From Clavulina sp. PMI_390 (taxonomy: Eukaryota > Basidiomycota > Agaricomycetes > Cantharellales > Hydnaceae), in contig WIDE01000020.1 of NCBI GenBank assembly GCA_015039315.1, forward strand, positions 41,740 to 105,739: a stretch of DNA of 64,000 nucleotides. The letters are read 5' to 3'. This document shows, piece after piece, positions 10,481 through 21,791 of the stretch. The translations under genes and the position numbers were made by a program. Below the pieces are notes generated by a model. It worked only from the letters and a program-made list of their open reading frames with translations, was not told the origin of the DNA and did no database searches. Within the stretch, counting starts at the first letter, position 1, and each line of letters starts with the position of its first letter.

Positions 10481-12942
10481 AGTTTGCTCCGAAACTCGGA
10501 CGGCAGCGTGCGTCAGCCCAGCAGAAATCTCCACATCTTCTTTTTTGGTGCATGCTTCGCGCCAAGATCGATCAGTTGTCGAGTCACCCCTGCCGTGTGC
10601 TATTCTCGACCCGCCCGGGACGCTCCCTCATCGGTGCCGCATTGGCATTATCGATAACAGCAGCAAGTCAGGGTCCCAGAAAATTTTTCCGTCGTCCCCC
10701 CACTCTTAGATACATTGAATCAGTATTCAGTCGGGACACGTGGACAGGTCCGTAACATTCCCCAAAGTTCCGCCAGAACACAACACCCACGCAACCCCGC
10801 CCACGGCAGCTATTGTTTTGTTTTGTCGGCATCATCATCAGGCATGTACCTGGCCGCGTGATTCAGGGTACGTAACCCCCAAAAAAGACAATGATAAGCA
10901 GCAAGAACTACCATGGCAAAGCCTTTGTCGATCAGTGATCACGTTACGATCATCAGTGCATATTCACACTAGCGGGTAATCACGAGCCTCGACGGAAATA
11001 CACGCCCAGGCCAGATTGGGGGAAGGAAAGTTATCTCGCAGCACACATACATACATTACAGATTACAAGGCCAAGCCAAGCATAGACGTCACGATTACAC
11101 GCGACAACGACTCCTGTAGACTGGCAGCCCAGCCTCTCCTGTCAAATGCTTAATTCCCTCACGGCGCCGGCGAACTATACCTTTGCTCCACACACAAAGC
11201 ACTGCTGCCGAGACTATGAACACTGCCCAAACGGGCGTCCTCTCGTCCCATCCCGCCCTTATCGCCGAACCTTGTCTTTTTTGTAACTGGGAGCGAATCA
11301 GGGTGTCGTTGACAACCTACGGCCCGCCTGGACGCGGCGTTCATCCCAAGCCACACAATTGGATATCCGTCTTGTCGAGTCAGCTATCGCTACACCAAGC
11401 GAAGCTTACGGGAGGGAAAGAGAGAAATCATGCTCGCTTGCCACTAGCCATCATGACTCGAATGGATTCTCGCACCCTGGCTGGCTGGTCTGAGAGAAGG
11501 AACTCATTGCTCCACTTCCCATACTGAGCAGATTAACCCGCCGCACGTACATCGCATTGCAATGTATATCGCATCTTCTCTCGTCGTACGTATCGATAGC
11601 AGGATCCATATCGTCCGGGAATCAAATCTGTGAACCCAAGTCAGTGGCTTATCGTGAGCGATCGGATTGCGGATCCGAGGGGATGGACGGGGACGGAAGG
11701 GTACGGGGGAACACTAAAGGAAAAGTATAGCCACGACTGTTTTAGCACGCACATATCCATCGGTCCCCATCGCTATTAAGTAACTTGCCGGCGTCTCATG
11801 TCAAAAACCTGACCACCCAGCCGTCCACCTGACACAAAACGAGACGAGCAGAGAAGAAAGTGGAGCCAAACCCACGAATCGAGATAACCGGCATCTCATT
11901 CCATCTCACTGTCCATCCATTTCCCGATGGCTGGGAATTGGAAATCTCATCAAAGCTAAAAAGAAAAGCCTGCTGGCATCAACGAGTCTTGAAATCATCA
12001 CGGGCCCCTTTTCCCGGACTGGACTGACCGCACATCTTCGTCGTGCTATGCTGGTGCTATCTATCATCACTTTTTGTACGCCGGGGAAAGCCACCGAGCG
12101 CCTAGGGTCGAGGGGGTCGAAGGAGCTAGTTAGGCAACTAGGCCCGACATCCTGGCCACACAGATATATGCGCAATATCCGTGTTCACCGCAGGTACTTA
12201 GACATGCACGATTAGTGGAGGCATATATATATGGATGAGATAGGCAATTGCGATCACGCCAAGTAGTAGTGTAGCTCGCATTCATCGCGAACACTTCGCA
12301 CACACACATGCTACCTCACGCGACGCACGATGAAAGAAGCTCTGGGTCCAGCCCAGCCCAGGTCAGGTCAGGTCGTAAGTAAGTAATAATACCCGCGCGC
12401 GATGATTTTTCCGAGGTCGAGCGCGCAAAGATAAGATAATCATAGCCGAACTGACTCGAAGCGGTGTGGCTCCACAAACGCGCGCAGATGCCGCCGTAGA
12501 CATACATACATGGGTATATAGGATTCGCCTCAAGTAGCAGTAGCAAGCGGTGACACTTGACTTTCGGAGGCTGACAGGAGAGCGACGGTAGGCAATTCGA
12601 ATCAGAATCGGTCATCAGGGTGCGTGCGGGCTGGAATCATGGGAATAACAGGAGGGGGGGCTTGATCGTCGGGCTGCTTATTCACCTACTAAAGGAGAGG
12701 AAAAAAACTACTGTCCGAGCATCCGAAGAGCGGAACACACTTGAGGAGAAAAACCAATACTATTATATTGATAGCAAGCGAGCACATATGTGTAACGTGA
12801 TGGTGTCCAGGGGGGGTTTAGTGTGTACAACGCATGCAAGGAATGTCAAAAATGCTTCTTCCAACGAGTGGAACTACATCTCACTCGTGAAACCTCCAAC
12901 GAGACAAGACAAATGGAACAAACGTGGAAGTGGTGTGGTAGA

Positions 12943-14384
12943 TCATATCGACGGGATCGCACCTGGGACACACATCTCCAACGACTTGCGATATGCTACA
13001 ATCATATCGACACTGATCATCTTGATCCCCCAGCGGTTTGCAAATGCCCTGCAGTCATCACGTCGTGCCATGCTCCCCTGCTCGTTGTCATTGACAAGCT
13101 CGCAGAGCAGCCCGGCAGGTGCGTGGCCAGTCAGCCTGCAGAGGTCTGATGTCATGTAATGAGGAATGGGGAGACATGCATAAATGATGGTATCACAATC
13201 GGGACGATGAGCATCGGGCGAGAATGGAGTTGATGATATGAGCAGGCATTGGAGGGTGATGGGATAAGGGACGAAGTGGGGCGAGCATGAGTGTAAGTGA
13301 AATGAAGAATAACACAACGAACTCGGTGAGCCACCATACTACGCTCGCCAACAAACAAGTTTCGATGCTTACCGACAGCGCTCTCAGTATGTCCCTTCCT
13401 GGTGAGCACACCCCCATCTCGTGCCCTCAAAGGCACCATATGCCCTGGGCGGGAAAACTCATGCGCAGGTGCACCTTCCGCGAGTTTACGGGCCGTCAGT
13501 GCTCGATCATGTGCGGAAATGCCCGTTGTGGTGCCTATTTTGCGCGGTCGGGAACGTCGGGGATCAATTTGGCGGCAAGTGAGTCAGAGAGAGAGATGGA
13601 GGGATAGGAAATGGATGTGGTGGTTTTGTTCGTGTCAGCAGACGAAAAGTGCAGATCGATTGGGTGGTTCATCCCATTACGTGGGAAGAATGACCAAAGC
13701 CAGTGTCAGCAGGAGAAAAAAGCAAATCAACCGTCGGTAAGTCAAACAGCCGAAGAGTCATGTCATAATCACAAGGGTCAGCGATGGTGAGGATATCGTA
13801 ATAGTAATTCGTGCTTACCGATTTTGTAGTCGGCCGTGATCGTGTAGGCTGTCTTGAAGTGCTCCTGATTGTTGGCGACCATGAGTGGGAGCTCGAGTTG
13901 GTCGAGGGCTTCCCCGGGTAGCGAGATGCAGATGTAGCCACTGTGATGCACAAAAAAGGGTCAGGACATATCGTATGAGCGATTCAAGGAGCAAGTTGAT
14001 GAATAATGAAGGTCCGAGGTCGACGAAAACAGCTCAGCGGACATACCTAGTCATCTTGATGAACCAGGCCATTTTCTCGGTTGTAATCGAGTCTGCTGCG
14101 ATGATCAGATCGCCTTCGTTCTCTCTTCCTTCGTCATCCATGACGACGAGGAACTCGCCCGCAGCAAAGGCAGCGAGCGCATCTTCCATGGAGTCGAATG
14201 CAAACTCTTCTACAGCATCGGCCTTAGTTGCGGCTGCGGCGTGTGCATTCGCCATGGACGGCGCTGGTATAGGAGACCCGTTGAGCTTGTTTTTGAGGGC
14301 AGCAAGGCCGTTTGACAGAGCCGGCGTGCTGCTGGCGGTGACAGTGACAGTGGAGTGGGTGTCCATAAGAGTGGCAGGGCTCAT
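12943..14384 (-). CDS. RIB3: 3,4-dihydroxy-2-butanone 4-phosphate synthase, 274 aa
   Basis: Converts ribulose 5-phosphate to 3,4-dihydroxy-2-butanone 4-phosphate and formate in riboflavin synthesis. Four exons (14047-14384, 13819-13940, 13373-13534, 12943-13145) join in frame. The acidic metal/substrate motif [12 protein letters not shown] is in exon 1. Exon 2 begins [13 protein letters not shown], exon 3 carries [20 protein letters not shown] and the [14 protein letters not shown] motif that spans the exon 3-4 junction, and exon 4 ends with the domain's C-terminal helix ([15 protein letters not shown]). This is the monofunctional fungal form without a GTP cyclohydrolase II domain. About 60 residues at the N-terminus are a variable Ala/Ser-rich extension. 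Met 1 (14384) or Met 7 could start translation. Confidence 0.93.
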
Positions 14385-14947
14385 TAGTCAATATGAATGG
14401 GGAAAGTTGGATCGAGTTAAGCACAACGGACGAGAGTTGGAGATGTTAGCGGTTGGCAATGGCTTGCTTCGCTGTGGTGGTGGGTAAGAAATCGGAGCGG
14501 TGGGTTAAGAAAGTCAGACAAGCCGGAAACCCTTCCCTCGGACCAAACAGTCCGTGAGAATGCTTTGCCCCAGGCTCCGGCGATTTGTATTCCAACCACT
14601 GTGGAAATGACTCTGCGATTGCGCGGTCTAGTATACGGTACATATAGGACATTAACACAAGGCACATTGGGGCTGGTCTGGTGGCTAAAGTGAGCCATTT
14701 TCCTCCAATCAAGGATCAAACCCAACCGGAGTGTCAAAAGGACGTCGCCAGAAGCATGACACCTGAATAGCAAATTCAGACTTTCAAGGGCCTGTTATAT
14801 AATGGATCTACTGGCAGAATAAAGTCGAATGCACCTGGTCAAGCAGCAGAATGAAGCAATTCTTGTGTTGTTGTTTACGCCGAGGGTTTTGCTTCGGCTG
14901 AGACGGCATCCTCCGCAAGCGCCGCTGACAACTTTCGACTATTCACG
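14385..14947. other. Divergent promoter region RIB3/SmB
   Basis: About 560 bp between the divergent RIB3 and SmB start codons. No open frame in it looks like protein. It presumably holds both promoters. Confidence 0.5.
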
Positions 14948-15763
14948 ATGGTGCGTGATTCTCCCCAGCCTTGGCACGCCTTACACTAACACAATCGAAT
15001 GCTATCCGTGATCTGGTCAATCAATAGGCGCCTCCAAAAGCTAAAGGCGGCAAGATGGCCGCGCTCGTCAATTGGCGTCTCAAAGTCACGCTCAACGATG
15101 GTCGTGCCCTCGTTGGCCAGATGCTCGCATTCGACAAGCACATGAACCTTGTCATCGTTGACTGCGAAGAGTTCCGACGAGTCAAGGCAAAAAAGAAGAA
15201 TGCTGGCGCCAGCGACGATGAGCCTGCTCCGATGCAGGAGATGAAGCGCACCCTGGGCCTCGTGATTATCAGAGGAGAGGTCGTTGTGAGCATCAGTGTG
15301 GAGGGACCTCCACCTGTCAAAGATACAGATGATAAAGCTGCAGCCTCAGTGAGTATCTCGCTCGATTATGGAGTAGTGTTTCGCTGAGTACTGAGATCGA
15401 CCGGTTGCAGTTACTTCCTGGCCCTGGTCGCGGGATGCCCGCTGGGCGTGGGATGGGCATGATGCCACCAGGTGTGTATATCTGCTGTATTAACCCCGAC
15501 CTTGACGCGCTGTCTAACACTACACACGATCCGCAGGTGGCGGTATGCCTCCGCGTCCACAATTTGGCGGCCCTCCGCCGATGGGCATGCCACCCGGAAT
15601 GCCCCCACAGGGCTTCCGTCCCCCCGGATTCGGCGGTCCCCCTCCCCCTGGCTTCCCCGGCATGCCGATGGGCGGGCCTCCTCCTCCTGGGTGTGTTCAC
15701 CTCTTACCTCGTGTCGTCACACGATCCACTAACCATCCATGATGTAGTTTCCAACCCCAATAA
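14948..15763 (+). CDS. SMB1: snRNP core protein SmB, 184 aa
   Basis: Core Sm ring subunit of spliceosomal snRNPs. Exons: 14948-14950, 15028-15348, 15411-15471, 15537-15690, 15748-15763. The first coding exon is only the ATG, followed directly by GTGCGT. Exon 2 then reads APPKAKGGKMAALVNWRLKV, the normal SmB start. Sm1 (RLKVTLNDGRALVGQMLAFD) and Sm2 (LGLVIIRGEVVVSISVEGPPP) are intact. The tail is Gly/Met/Pro-rich (GRGMPAGRGMGMMPPGGG, GGPPPPGFPGMPMGGPPPP) and ends FQPQ from a 16-nt last exon. Length and tail are usual for fungal SmB. Confidence 0.95.
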
Positions 15764-16054
15764 TCTTTATTACCCCTCCGTTCGCCTCTTCACGAAAACG
15801 GCAATGGGCTACAAATACTTGCAGTCTGAGGTTGGTGTGCATCTGACTTTCTTGCACAGTCATTGTTCTTTGTTTACTGAACTAGCTCCGTGAAGCCATC
15901 CACGACATCTGCTTTTGCTGTCATGAACCCACCGCACTTTGTATGACGCTATTCCTGTTCTTGCGCCCTTGGTATAAATACAACACTATTTGTGCATCGC
16001 GCTTTTATCGTGCGAGCTCTTCTCATGACCAGGACAAGCTGTGCCAAGCCACTC

Positions 16055-18418
16055 TCATTTCTTCAGCTTGATCATGCCTTCGAACATGTCAAAGCTGTTT
16101 CCGTCAGGCTGTAGATCGATGATCTCTGGCTGCCCATATCGCTGTGCAGGTGCTTGGGATGGATTATATGCCCTGACAGCTCGGAGCATGCCATAGTCTG
16201 ATGTGATGCCCGTAAGACGCACTTGAATTGGCGGAGAAACTGTCGTGAGGGAGACGAGTTGATCCCTAGTTGCAGTGGAAAGAATCAGATGTCGCGAGTA
16301 AGAAAGGGTGCAATATGTAAAACAAGAGAGTGCGTGATCCTTACGAGTGCAGCCATCGCTCGAGGTACAGATCCATAAATGGCTCGAAAGACCCTTTATT
16401 TTCGACAAACTCCTCCCACATCCGATCGAAGATGCATGAGAGCACGGCGGCCGTACGCTCAATGCTAAGTGTGACGCCTGGTGCGGCGAGTTGAGCGAGT
16501 GAGGTTGTGGGGTAGTCATTCAATACATTGAGACCAACGCCTGCCAAGACCAAAAATCATCAGAAAATCTCATACCCGCGGGGGGCATCTAAGCTAGCAG
16601 CGAACTTACCGACAGTAACATCCACTTCTCCGCCCGAGAAATTTGTACTAACAATCACCCCTCCCACCTTCTTCAGCCCATTCGCCATATCTGTTGTTCC
16701 TTTGACGCTCTTTCCTTTACCTGGGACCATCTTTCCAGGATCGTAATTCAATGGGGCCACATAGATATCATTCGGCCATTTCAAACGAATCCTCTCTCCT
16801 GCCCTTCTCTTCTCCTCCGCCACCTGGTCTCCCTCCCCTTCGTTCTCCTCAGTAGCATTGGGGGGCTGGAGGATCTCGCGACATGTCTCCGCCACGGCAA
16901 GGCCCGCGAGATATTGTACGAAGACGAGGGAGCTGTTGGGGAGGGCATTGCGCGTATCTCGACTGGGCGGTGGCCTGACGGTGAAGGAGCACAGAAGACT
17001 ACCTGAAGGGCTCACCCAGACGTTACCTCCACGGCCTTTCCCGGACAGTTGAAAGGTAGCCAGGGAGACAAGTGGGGCGGGAAGCTCGCGGAGTATAGTA
17101 GGATTCCTGTGAAGAGAATAGGTATTAGGAGGTGAATCAACAAACCTCGACAAGTGTTAGGTACAGACCGATCGAGTAGACTTTGGGTGCTTGTCACTAC
17201 CTCTCCGTACAGCAGCACATCACCCAACCGCTGCTCCTTCTTCCAACGAAAGGTTTTGTCACGGTAATTCTCAACTTCCTTGAAGAATCTCCCGATGTCA
17301 AATAGTGGAGTCGAGCTGCTATCTGGGAGTTCCGTGTCCGTCACGACAGCAATCTTCTTGGGGAAAGAAGCTGGGAGCTCTTGCTCCTGTAGCTTTACTT
17401 CCCGCGCCTTCTGCATATAACGCTTGAGATCGGCTTGAAGCAGGCCAGCAACATGAAATGTGTCGGTCTGGTCTCCCACCAGGATATACTCCCCGCCGAC
17501 CAGGGACGCGGTGTGTTGTTTAGGTAGCCGCTCGAGAAATTTAGTGGCAGCCTCCGTGTGCAGCGAGTTGCAGACGAGGATTTGTGGAAGTGGGATGGTA
17601 GGGGATGGTTGTTTTGTGGTGGGGTTGACATTGAGAACAGGGTTGGTGAGATGGAGGAGACTAAGCATGCTCGCCATCATCGCAGAGCGCGTGTTTTCCA
17701 TCAGTGATTTATTTGTGTTTGACAGGGAAGGATGAGCGCGTTTAAGTGCACTTGCAGCTGGCTCGAAGAACAGTGGATACTCGATGTGGACACTTGACAA
17801 GATGGCGACCCCTTTTGCGAACTTGCAAAGCACGGCAGCTACTTTGCCTTCGTTGTCACCACCGACATATCTTAGGAGGGGAGAAACACCCTCCTCTGTC
17901 TTTTTATCGGCATCTACGAAATGGCCTCCCCCGTTATAGTAGATCCCTTCGAGAGGTTCGATCTCGTCAGTGAGGGCGTCAAGGGGTTGCAAGGTGATCG
18001 CCCGGGCACCCGCCTCAGAGTTGTACTCGAAGCCTTTATAGACGCACCCCTCGCAGGTACCAGGATAGAAACCTAGCGGCCGATCTCCTACAACTTCTTG
18101 TTTTGTGCCCTTTTCCCACTCTATTCGTGAGGAACCAAAGTATGCGCCAGCACAAAGCCCAAGATAGGATCCACCGTGTTTGACATAGCTCCTTATATTC
18201 TTTGTTCCATTTGGAGAAAGCGAATCGAGGTACGGGACGTCTCGTCCACCAGGCATCACGAGGAGAGCGCATGTAGTGGCCCAAGGGTGGGATTTGAGGA
18301 CCTCAGCCGACACAGTCTGGACAGCATAACGAGTTCCTAGGTGCCGTTTGAGGGTGTACAAGGTATGCGAAAGGGATGTCTTGGATACCCCAGGACCATC
18401 GTAGACCAATATGTTCAT
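16055..18418 (-). CDS. BPL1: Biotin--protein ligase, 717 aa
   Basis: Attaches biotin to carboxylases via biotinyl-5'-AMP. Exons: 17169-18418, 16610-17106, 16345-16540, 16055-16265. The start at 18418 (MNILVYDGPGVSKTSL) matches the usual fungal N-terminus; an upstream in-frame Met at 18511 is less likely. Residues 1-250 are the glutamine-amidotransferase-like N-terminal domain typical of eukaryotic BPL (VMPGGRDVPY, GLCAGAYFG, YNGGGHF). The catalytic domain follows: VVTSTQSLLDRN split by intron 1, GKGRGGNVWVSPSGSL, IRLKWPNDIYV, KKVGGVIV and GVGLNVLNDYP. Exon 4 gives the C-terminal cap domain (YGQPEIIDLQPDGNSFDMFEG). Introns are 62-79 nt. It is divergent from the gene at 18595 with a gap of about 175 bp. 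Confidence 0.95.
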
Positions 18419-18594
18419 CACGAGAACAACTGGAAAGTCGAAAGGACGAACTTGTTCCCCACGGGCCACGAACCCCACCGGCACCGCTGAAGCCAACTTA
18501 ACCGTCTCCACATCAGACAGTCCTAGAACCTAGCTCCTCTTCGTAGACTGCAGGTAAAATTCTAAGTAAAAGCACTAGAAACTCCACTTCAGAG

Positions 18595-19922
18595 ATGGCG
18601 ACTGTTTTCCGTACCCCCCTCACCCGACTACTGGGTGAGTGCATTTCTCGATGTGCATGACCAACTTCGGCGTCGGAGTCATAGTAAGCTAGAGATTCCC
18701 TGGCTTTTATCTAGGCATTCGAACTCCTGTGGTGTCCGCCGCTATGACTGGTCCATCAGGCGGCGCGTTAGCGGCGGCTGTTACCAACGCCGGAGGCTTT
18801 GGGTTCATGGCCACTGGTGCGCAGATTTACCCCCATGTCGTCATACGGGCTCAGCACCCCAATAAATTTCTCTATTCTCGTAGGACGTATGGAGATCAAG
18901 GATGTTGTCAAAGAACTCGATATCGCAAAATCTGCCCTCCAAACTCGACCAGCCACTTCACCGACGCCACTCCCGATCGGCGTCGGTTTCTTCGGCTTCG
19001 AGCTCGACAAGCAAGCACACACAGTCCAGATGCTGGATATGATGCTACAGGAGCCCGTGCAAGCTATTTGGCTCTCGTTCGGGGTCGATCTAGGGAAGTG
19101 GATTAAGTACATCCGTGACAGCGAAAAGAGCAGATCTGCTGGGCGAACCGTGATTTTTGTTCAGTTACCTACGAGCACTGACGCGAAGAAAGCTAGCTTG
19201 GAATGGGATATTGATGTGATTGTCCTCCAAGGCAGGTGGAGATATTGACCGTATATCTTTCATCACGACTCATGGAGACGGGACCTTAGGTGCGGAAGCA
19301 GGGGGGCACAGCGTCTCTACGGCGCCTCCAATCGTGACATTGCTCCACGAAACAGTTAAATCAGTCACGCTGCCAGTTTTGGCTGCAGGCGGCCTTGTCT
19401 CTGGAGCACATCTTGCATCTATGCTTGCCTTGGGAGCCTCAGGCATCGTCGTTGGAACACGCTTCTCTGTTGCAACTGAATCCCTGCTTGCCCAAAGCAA
19501 GAAAGAGAAACTCGTGGAGGCCCAAGCATCACTAACCTCAACAGAGGGCCCAACATTCATATCGCCTGTGTATGATGAGCTCCTCGGAGCCACGAAGAAA
19601 TGGCCACCTCAGACGACAGCGAGAGGGCTCAGACAGGAACAGATGATCGCAGATGCAGCTTCCAGCCTGAGTCTCGAGGAGAGAATGGATCGTTTCCAGA
19701 AAAACAATCATCCAGGAGGATCACATGAGATTATCTGGGCAGGGACTAGTGTGGGGATGATCAACAAGATTCAGCCCGCCAAAGTGAGTCGTTATAGCAT
19801 ATCACACCAACTCAGTGGCTCAAACGTAAGGAGTGCTGTAGGAGATCGTTGATGATATCCACCAAGAGGCATTGAAGGTGATTCAGGAAACAGCGAAGAT
19901 GGTCTCAACAGTACAAGCATAA
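18595..19922 (+). CDS. Nitronate monooxygenase, 354 aa
   Basis: FMN-dependent oxidation of alkyl nitronates (2-nitropropane dioxygenase family, TIM barrel). Exons: 18595-18634, 18715-18816, 18884-19231, 19290-19783, 19842-19922. It opens with MATVFRTPLTRLLGIRTPVV and the flavin-binding AAMTGPSGGALAAAVTNAGG. The catalytic-His region reads LQGAEAGGHSVS, and the phosphate-binding part is LAAGGLVSGAHLASMLALGASGIVVGTRF. The frame across 19231/19290 is restored only if the third intron (58 nt) uses a GC donor (AAG|GCAGGT) with an AG acceptor. GT donors nearby give a wrong frame or lose the AGGHS motif. The 3' end lies 19 bp from the convergent TPR gene. Confidence 0.92.
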
Positions 19923-19941
19923 TGCGTCATTTGAACCTCCA

Positions 19942-21167
19942 CTATTGTACGAAGTTCATTGAATAGCCGCCTTGCCCGTTGGGTGTAAATTTGAAGTTAT
20001 CAGTCGACAGCCCAAAGTGCCCTGAAATACGGAATCTTATGTCAGTATAAAAGCACTGTGCTTGTGAGTGCCAGGACGCACCAAGAATAGAGTTCCCGAC
20101 ACCCTTTAATTTATCCACCATCTCATCCGTTTCTCTTTTTTGTGCCACTTGTATTCGAGGGGGTAGACTTTTGAGCGCTCGTTGGGCGGATGGTCTTAGT
20201 GGAGAGCTTGATGGTAAGGTGTCAACAAGGGTTTGGTAATCTATGAAGAGTAATCAGGCACTGTGTTTGAGCATTCGTGTAACAATTAGGGGACATCAGA
20301 CCTGTTTGCGCGGAACTCAGAGAGCTCCACGTATCCAAGACTTCGTTAGACGTTGCTCTCCGATGGAGAGCTTTTGCGTAGGTTGGCACATCTAATAGAG
20401 CTGGGACGGGGGATCAAATGGTGAACATGAGATGCGATAGCGGTAGAAGCTCACAGTCATCACAGAACTGAACAGCAGTCTTGTGATCGCCCTAGATGCA
20501 CGCTTAGTCCATGCTTGTGGCACAAAAGCCAGAGAAAGGCTGCATACCAATTTGGCATGGCACGCCGCAATGTTGGAGTTGAATATCGAGCGTAATGAAG
20601 TGCACTGCCTTTCCATGAGTTCGAGGGGAGTGTGTTCTGATTGAGATGTCGTCGAGGCAGACAAGGTAGTTTCGGTATTGGCTAGGCTTTCTGCAGGGTC
20701 TTCTTCGTCTGCTTTGTCCTTTCCTTTATCAAGTTCGGATTTTTTGCGAGTAGGGAGTGCCTGGAGGCCCTCCAAATAGATCTCCAGTGCACGTTGCCAG
20801 TTGGATTCACGGAAGAGGTCATTGCCCCTTGACTTGAGCTGGTTCGCTTCCTCGAGTGCTTCCTGAGAATAGAAGATAAATTATCGAGACGGGAGCGAAG
20901 CATGTATTTTAGATCGGCAATGCGCACTCGTAGATGCATTTCTCGTATCTCTAGGGTTTCAACGACGATGGGCTCCGAGTCTTGTACGTGCAGTTCGGAA
21001 GCATCAGGTTCCACCGCGGTTTCGTCGCTAGCGTCGTGCCATTCCTCCTCGTCGTCAGAATATTCGGACACGCGATTAGGCGACGTTTCCGTTGGCTGAG
21101 AGCTTGAAGTTGATGGAGATTGTGTCATAGGTGCTGACGCGACGTGCGATGCACTTGTCACGGTCAC
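19942..21167 (-). CDS. TTC1-like tetratricopeptide protein, 309 aa
   Basis: Exons: 20928-21167, 20548-20862, 20455-20491, 20302-20400, 20082-20240, 19942-20021. The N-terminus is Ser/Thr-rich and then acidic (EYSDDEEEWHDASDE). A TPR region follows: EALEEANQLKSRGNDLFRES, RALEIYLEGLQALP, then after an acidic insert SIFNSNIAACHAKLGDHKTA and YAKALHRRA. It ends GHFGLSTDNFKFTPNGQGGY and SMNFVQ, the C-terminal signature I know from TTC1-type TPR proteins (Hsp90 and G-protein adaptors). The first exon-intron junction has an alternative phase-0 donor, and a 37-nt third exon is inferred from frame. The exact partner is unknown. It is convergent with the nitronate monooxygenase gene. Confidence 0.8.
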
Positions 21168-21393
21168 TATCCTCTAAGTGACAGGGTGGTACAATGAAGA
21201 GCGGCTGGTTTGCAGCTAGAGGTTCAGTGTTTGTCGTATACCAATGATCACTCAGCTCATGTTTTACCGTCCACAACGCTGACTCAGGCATTTATTCCAT
21301 TCAGATAATAGCAAAACAGATTATCATCATCAACACCCCTGTACCTAGCAAGACATAACATCTTGTTGAACTGGTAATATCTTTGTGTTTCCT

Positions 21394-21791
21394 TCAGAGG
21401 CATTGATTACACGCTTGCTTGCACCCCTGCACTTGGTAATAGCAATTCCTTTGGCATTTCAGCCCCTCAGAAGAAAAATCATCAAAGCGCTGGCAGTTGA
21501 TCTCGCACGAGCTATAGTCTTTGGCGCATGAGATATCGCACGGGATACTGCAGTAAATGTGAGGAACGTCGCACTCTACGAATTGGGTTTGACGTGAGGC
21601 AGCACTTACTCGGTGCCGCATGCTCGAGCGTCCAGATTGTTGTCAGAACCAGGCCTGACATTGTCGAGTGGGCTGCCGCAGACATGGAGGGTCAGAAGAC
21701 GTATCTGGTGGTCCTAGATACTCTAGACTGACCTTGCGATCGCGTGGGCGATGAAGACCAAGAGTGGCAGGAGGATGGAGAAATAGCGCAT
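21394..21791 (-). CDS. Small secreted cysteine-rich protein, about 95 aa
   Basis: Exon 1 (21733-21791) encodes a clear signal peptide, MRYFSILLPLLVFIAHAIA, and ends at a GTCAGT donor. The last exon (frame open from about 21622 to 21394) encodes a compact domain with 12 Cys from CDVPHIYCSIPCDISC to CKQACNQCL, dense enough for disulfide bonds. The simplest in-frame join is one 110-nt intron (21623-21732, ending CTCGAG). A two-intron model with a small middle exon is also possible, so the residues just after the signal peptide are uncertain. I recognise no family. Size, secretion signal and Cys content are those of fungal small secreted proteins. Confidence 0.6.

Larger units (their letters stand above)
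9782..12942. other. Long upstream region of the GATA factor; no gene seen
   Basis: About 3.2 kb without a believable open frame. It holds a 37-bp tandem duplication just upstream of the GATA factor start and a cluster of three TTATC (GATA) cores at 10428-10480. Short open frames (for example 11183-11527) have no protein-like features. The right edge is the 3' flank of RIB3. Confidence 0.5.

Noticed and set aside
11183..11527. 114-aa open frame upstream of sreA
   Set aside because: No codon or domain signal; a random-looking translation in a gene-poor stretch.
19140..19300. Frameshift pseudogene of nitronate monooxygenase
   Set aside because: A GC-AG intron restores frame and the catalytic motif exactly, so an intact gene is the simpler reading.
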